Part shown: piece after piece, positions 5,413 through 6,230 of the stretch | Layout: the number at the start of each line of letters is the position of its first letter | Numbering within the stretch: position 1 is the first letter of the stretch | Assembly (NCBI GenBank): GCA_002307905.1 | Contig: DBUL01000067.1 | Location: 1-6,230 of the forward strand | DNA from: Rhizobiaceae bacterium UBA1291 | GTDB lineage: Bacteria > Pseudomonadota > Alphaproteobacteria > Rhizobiales > Rhizobiaceae | Reading direction: 5' to 3' | DNA length: 6,230 bases | The notes under the pieces: model-generated | What the model was told of the DNA's origin: nothing | Database searches by the model: none | The model's input: the letters and a program-made list of their open reading frames with translations, nothing else | Made by a program: the position numbers and the translations under genes

Positions 5413-5872
5413 GATCCCCCAGCCTCCGACTTCGTCCCCATTGCTGAACTCCTCCCGAAACAGTTCCGACATCCTCGCCATTCCGTGCTGCCACTTTGTC
5501 AGTATGATCGCGGCTATGCTAATGAATTCGTCGTTCCCGGATCAGGTCAAGCCGATTTCGACTGACGCGAAATGCGTGCCGAACTCTTGACCTTTACCCC
5601 CGACGCCCTAGCTATTCAGTATGATATGTAAATCCCTGAAGGCGAGTGCGGCCCGCTCTGGTTGGCTTAGCAATCAGTGAGTTTGGTGGCCTTATGACCG
5701 CATTTCGTGGCGTCTTTTCCAGGCAAGCTTTGCGGTAGCATGACGCAACGGATGCTCCAGAGGCTTGATGCGACACTCTCGTCGCGAGCGCCCATGAATG
5801 AACGATATCGCCGAAATATATCATCATTGCGCGCGTGCCTAAGGCTTGTGCGTAGCTGAAATGCAATAAGTA

Positions 5873-5878
5873 GAAGGA
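5873..5878 (+). promoter_or_regulatory. Ribosome binding site of the baeRF-like gene
   Basis: GAAGGA lies 6 bases before ATG 5885. It supports this start although the reading frame is open at the window edge. Confidence 0.75.
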
Positions 5879-5884
5879 AATCCC

Positions 5885-6230
5885 ATGCTTCATGTCGACC
5901 TGCCCACCCGGCCCGAATTCAAGGCTTTGAACGACGTCCGGGCAGATGCCAGTGTCTCGATCTACCTGGAGACCACGCCACTGACCCAGGATTCGGACGC
6001 GAGCCGCATCGAACTCGGGAACCTGGCAAAACAGGCGCGCGAACAATTGGAGGCTGTGGGGTTCGACAAGCGCCGGCTTGCCGCACTGATGGAGCATTTC
6101 GACGATCTGGCTGAGGATGAGGAGTTCTGGAGCCTCCAGGCCAACAGCCTTGCCGTCCTCGCCACTCCCGACACGTTCCGTACGTTCCGACTGGCCAACC
6201 GGCTTTCGCCATCGGTTTCGGTCGCGGATC
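5885..6230 (+). CDS. baeRF-family protein, N-terminal part (runs off right edge)
   Basis: The first 115 codons (plus one base) of a plus-strand gene starting at ATG 5885 with a good ribosome binding site. The protein begins MLHVDLPTRPEFKALNDVRA. It then has SVSIYLETTPLTQD (23-36), a helical stretch with ELGNLAKQAREQLEAVGFDK (43-62), LAEDEEFWSLQANSLAVLAT (75-94) and TFRTFRLANRLSP. The order 'YL.T' strand, helix, 'W..Q...LAV..' strand and 'F.L' is what I know from the bacterial archaeo-eukaryotic release-factor-like (baeRF) proteins, predicted to act at the ribosome; which numbered family I cannot say. The regions that would tell whether it can act on peptidyl-tRNA lie outside the window. The complementary strand frames here are shadows. 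The gene may be single or first in an operon. Confidence 0.72.
   Translation, partial: MLHVDLPTRPEFKALNDVRADASVSIYLETTPLTQDSDASRIELGNLAKQAREQLEAVGFDKRRLAALMEHFDDLAEDEEFWSLQANSLAVLATPDTFRTFRLANRLSPSVSVAD

Larger units (their letters stand above)
5334..5884. other. Gene-poor stretch between tRNA-Asn and the baeRF-like gene
   Basis: About 550 bases without a convincing gene, and by eye less GC-rich than the flanking coding DNA. It contains the possible tRNA-Asn terminator, an inverted repeat (5388-5412), a stop-interrupted minus-strand reading frame over 5401-5586 (see findings), a direct repeat TCAGTATGAT at 5499-5508 and 5616-5625, and the leader of the gene at 5885. The longest plus frame here (TTG 5405 to 5590) has no ribosome binding site and reads as low-quality protein. 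No tRNA 3'-end copy (attachment site), integrase or terminal inverted repeats of an insertion sequence were seen. Confidence 0.6.

Noticed and set aside
5587..5625. TTGACC with downstream TATGAT as a promoter
   Set aside because: The two elements are 27 bases apart; at the proper 16-18 base spacing there is no acceptable -10.
5612..6097. 161-codon minus-strand frame over the start of the right-edge gene
   Set aside because: Its upstream half is the antisense of the baeRF-like coding region, which has a good start signal; the rest reads as unstructured, basic sequence.

Overview
The window is chromosomal DNA from an alphaproteobacterium, most likely of the order Hyphomicrobiales (rhizobia-like; a Mesorhizobium/Aminobacter-type relative is my best guess). 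The reasons are high GC coding DNA, a PopZ-type polar organizer, and the gene order pcm-like / tolC / popZ / valS, which I recall as conserved in alphaproteobacteria. In Caulobacter, popZ also lies beside a TolC-family gene. The genus is an inference.

Layout. All protein genes from 1 to about 5100 lie on the minus strand, so transcription runs right to left: PGPGW-like membrane protein (4811-5098), tRNA-Cys (4598-4671), small secreted two-cysteine protein (4109-4438), divergent protein-L-isoaspartate methyltransferase (3296-3967), TolC-type outer-membrane channel (1662-3047), PopZ (651-1514), and the first 177 codons of valyl-tRNA synthetase (running off the left edge from 533). A strong rho-independent terminator after popZ (599-628) abuts a candidate valS promoter, so valS is probably its own unit. 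The gaps between the other genes (about 140-250 bases) suggest separate units or loosely coupled transcription rather than a tight operon.

Around 5100-5260 the orientation switches. tRNA-Asn (5259-5333, plus) has a good promoter at 5203-5231 and a possible terminator. Then comes a gene-poor stretch (5334-5884) that looks less GC-rich than its surroundings. It holds an inverted repeat and a short, stop-interrupted minus-strand reading frame that may be a decayed gene. At 5885 a plus-strand gene begins with a good ribosome binding site and runs off the right edge; its first 115 residues resemble the bacterial archaeo-eukaryotic-release-factor-like (baeRF) proteins.

Functionally this is mostly housekeeping: translation (ValRS, two tRNAs, possibly the baeRF protein), cell-pole organization (PopZ) and envelope export (TolC). 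I see no CRISPR array, intact insertion sequence, phage gene or recognisable defence system, and nothing that amounts to a clearly new system. The points most worth a second look are the altered substrate-binding motif of the PIMT-like enzyme, the uncharacterized secreted two-cysteine protein, the baeRF gene and the gene-poor stretch beside tRNA-Asn.
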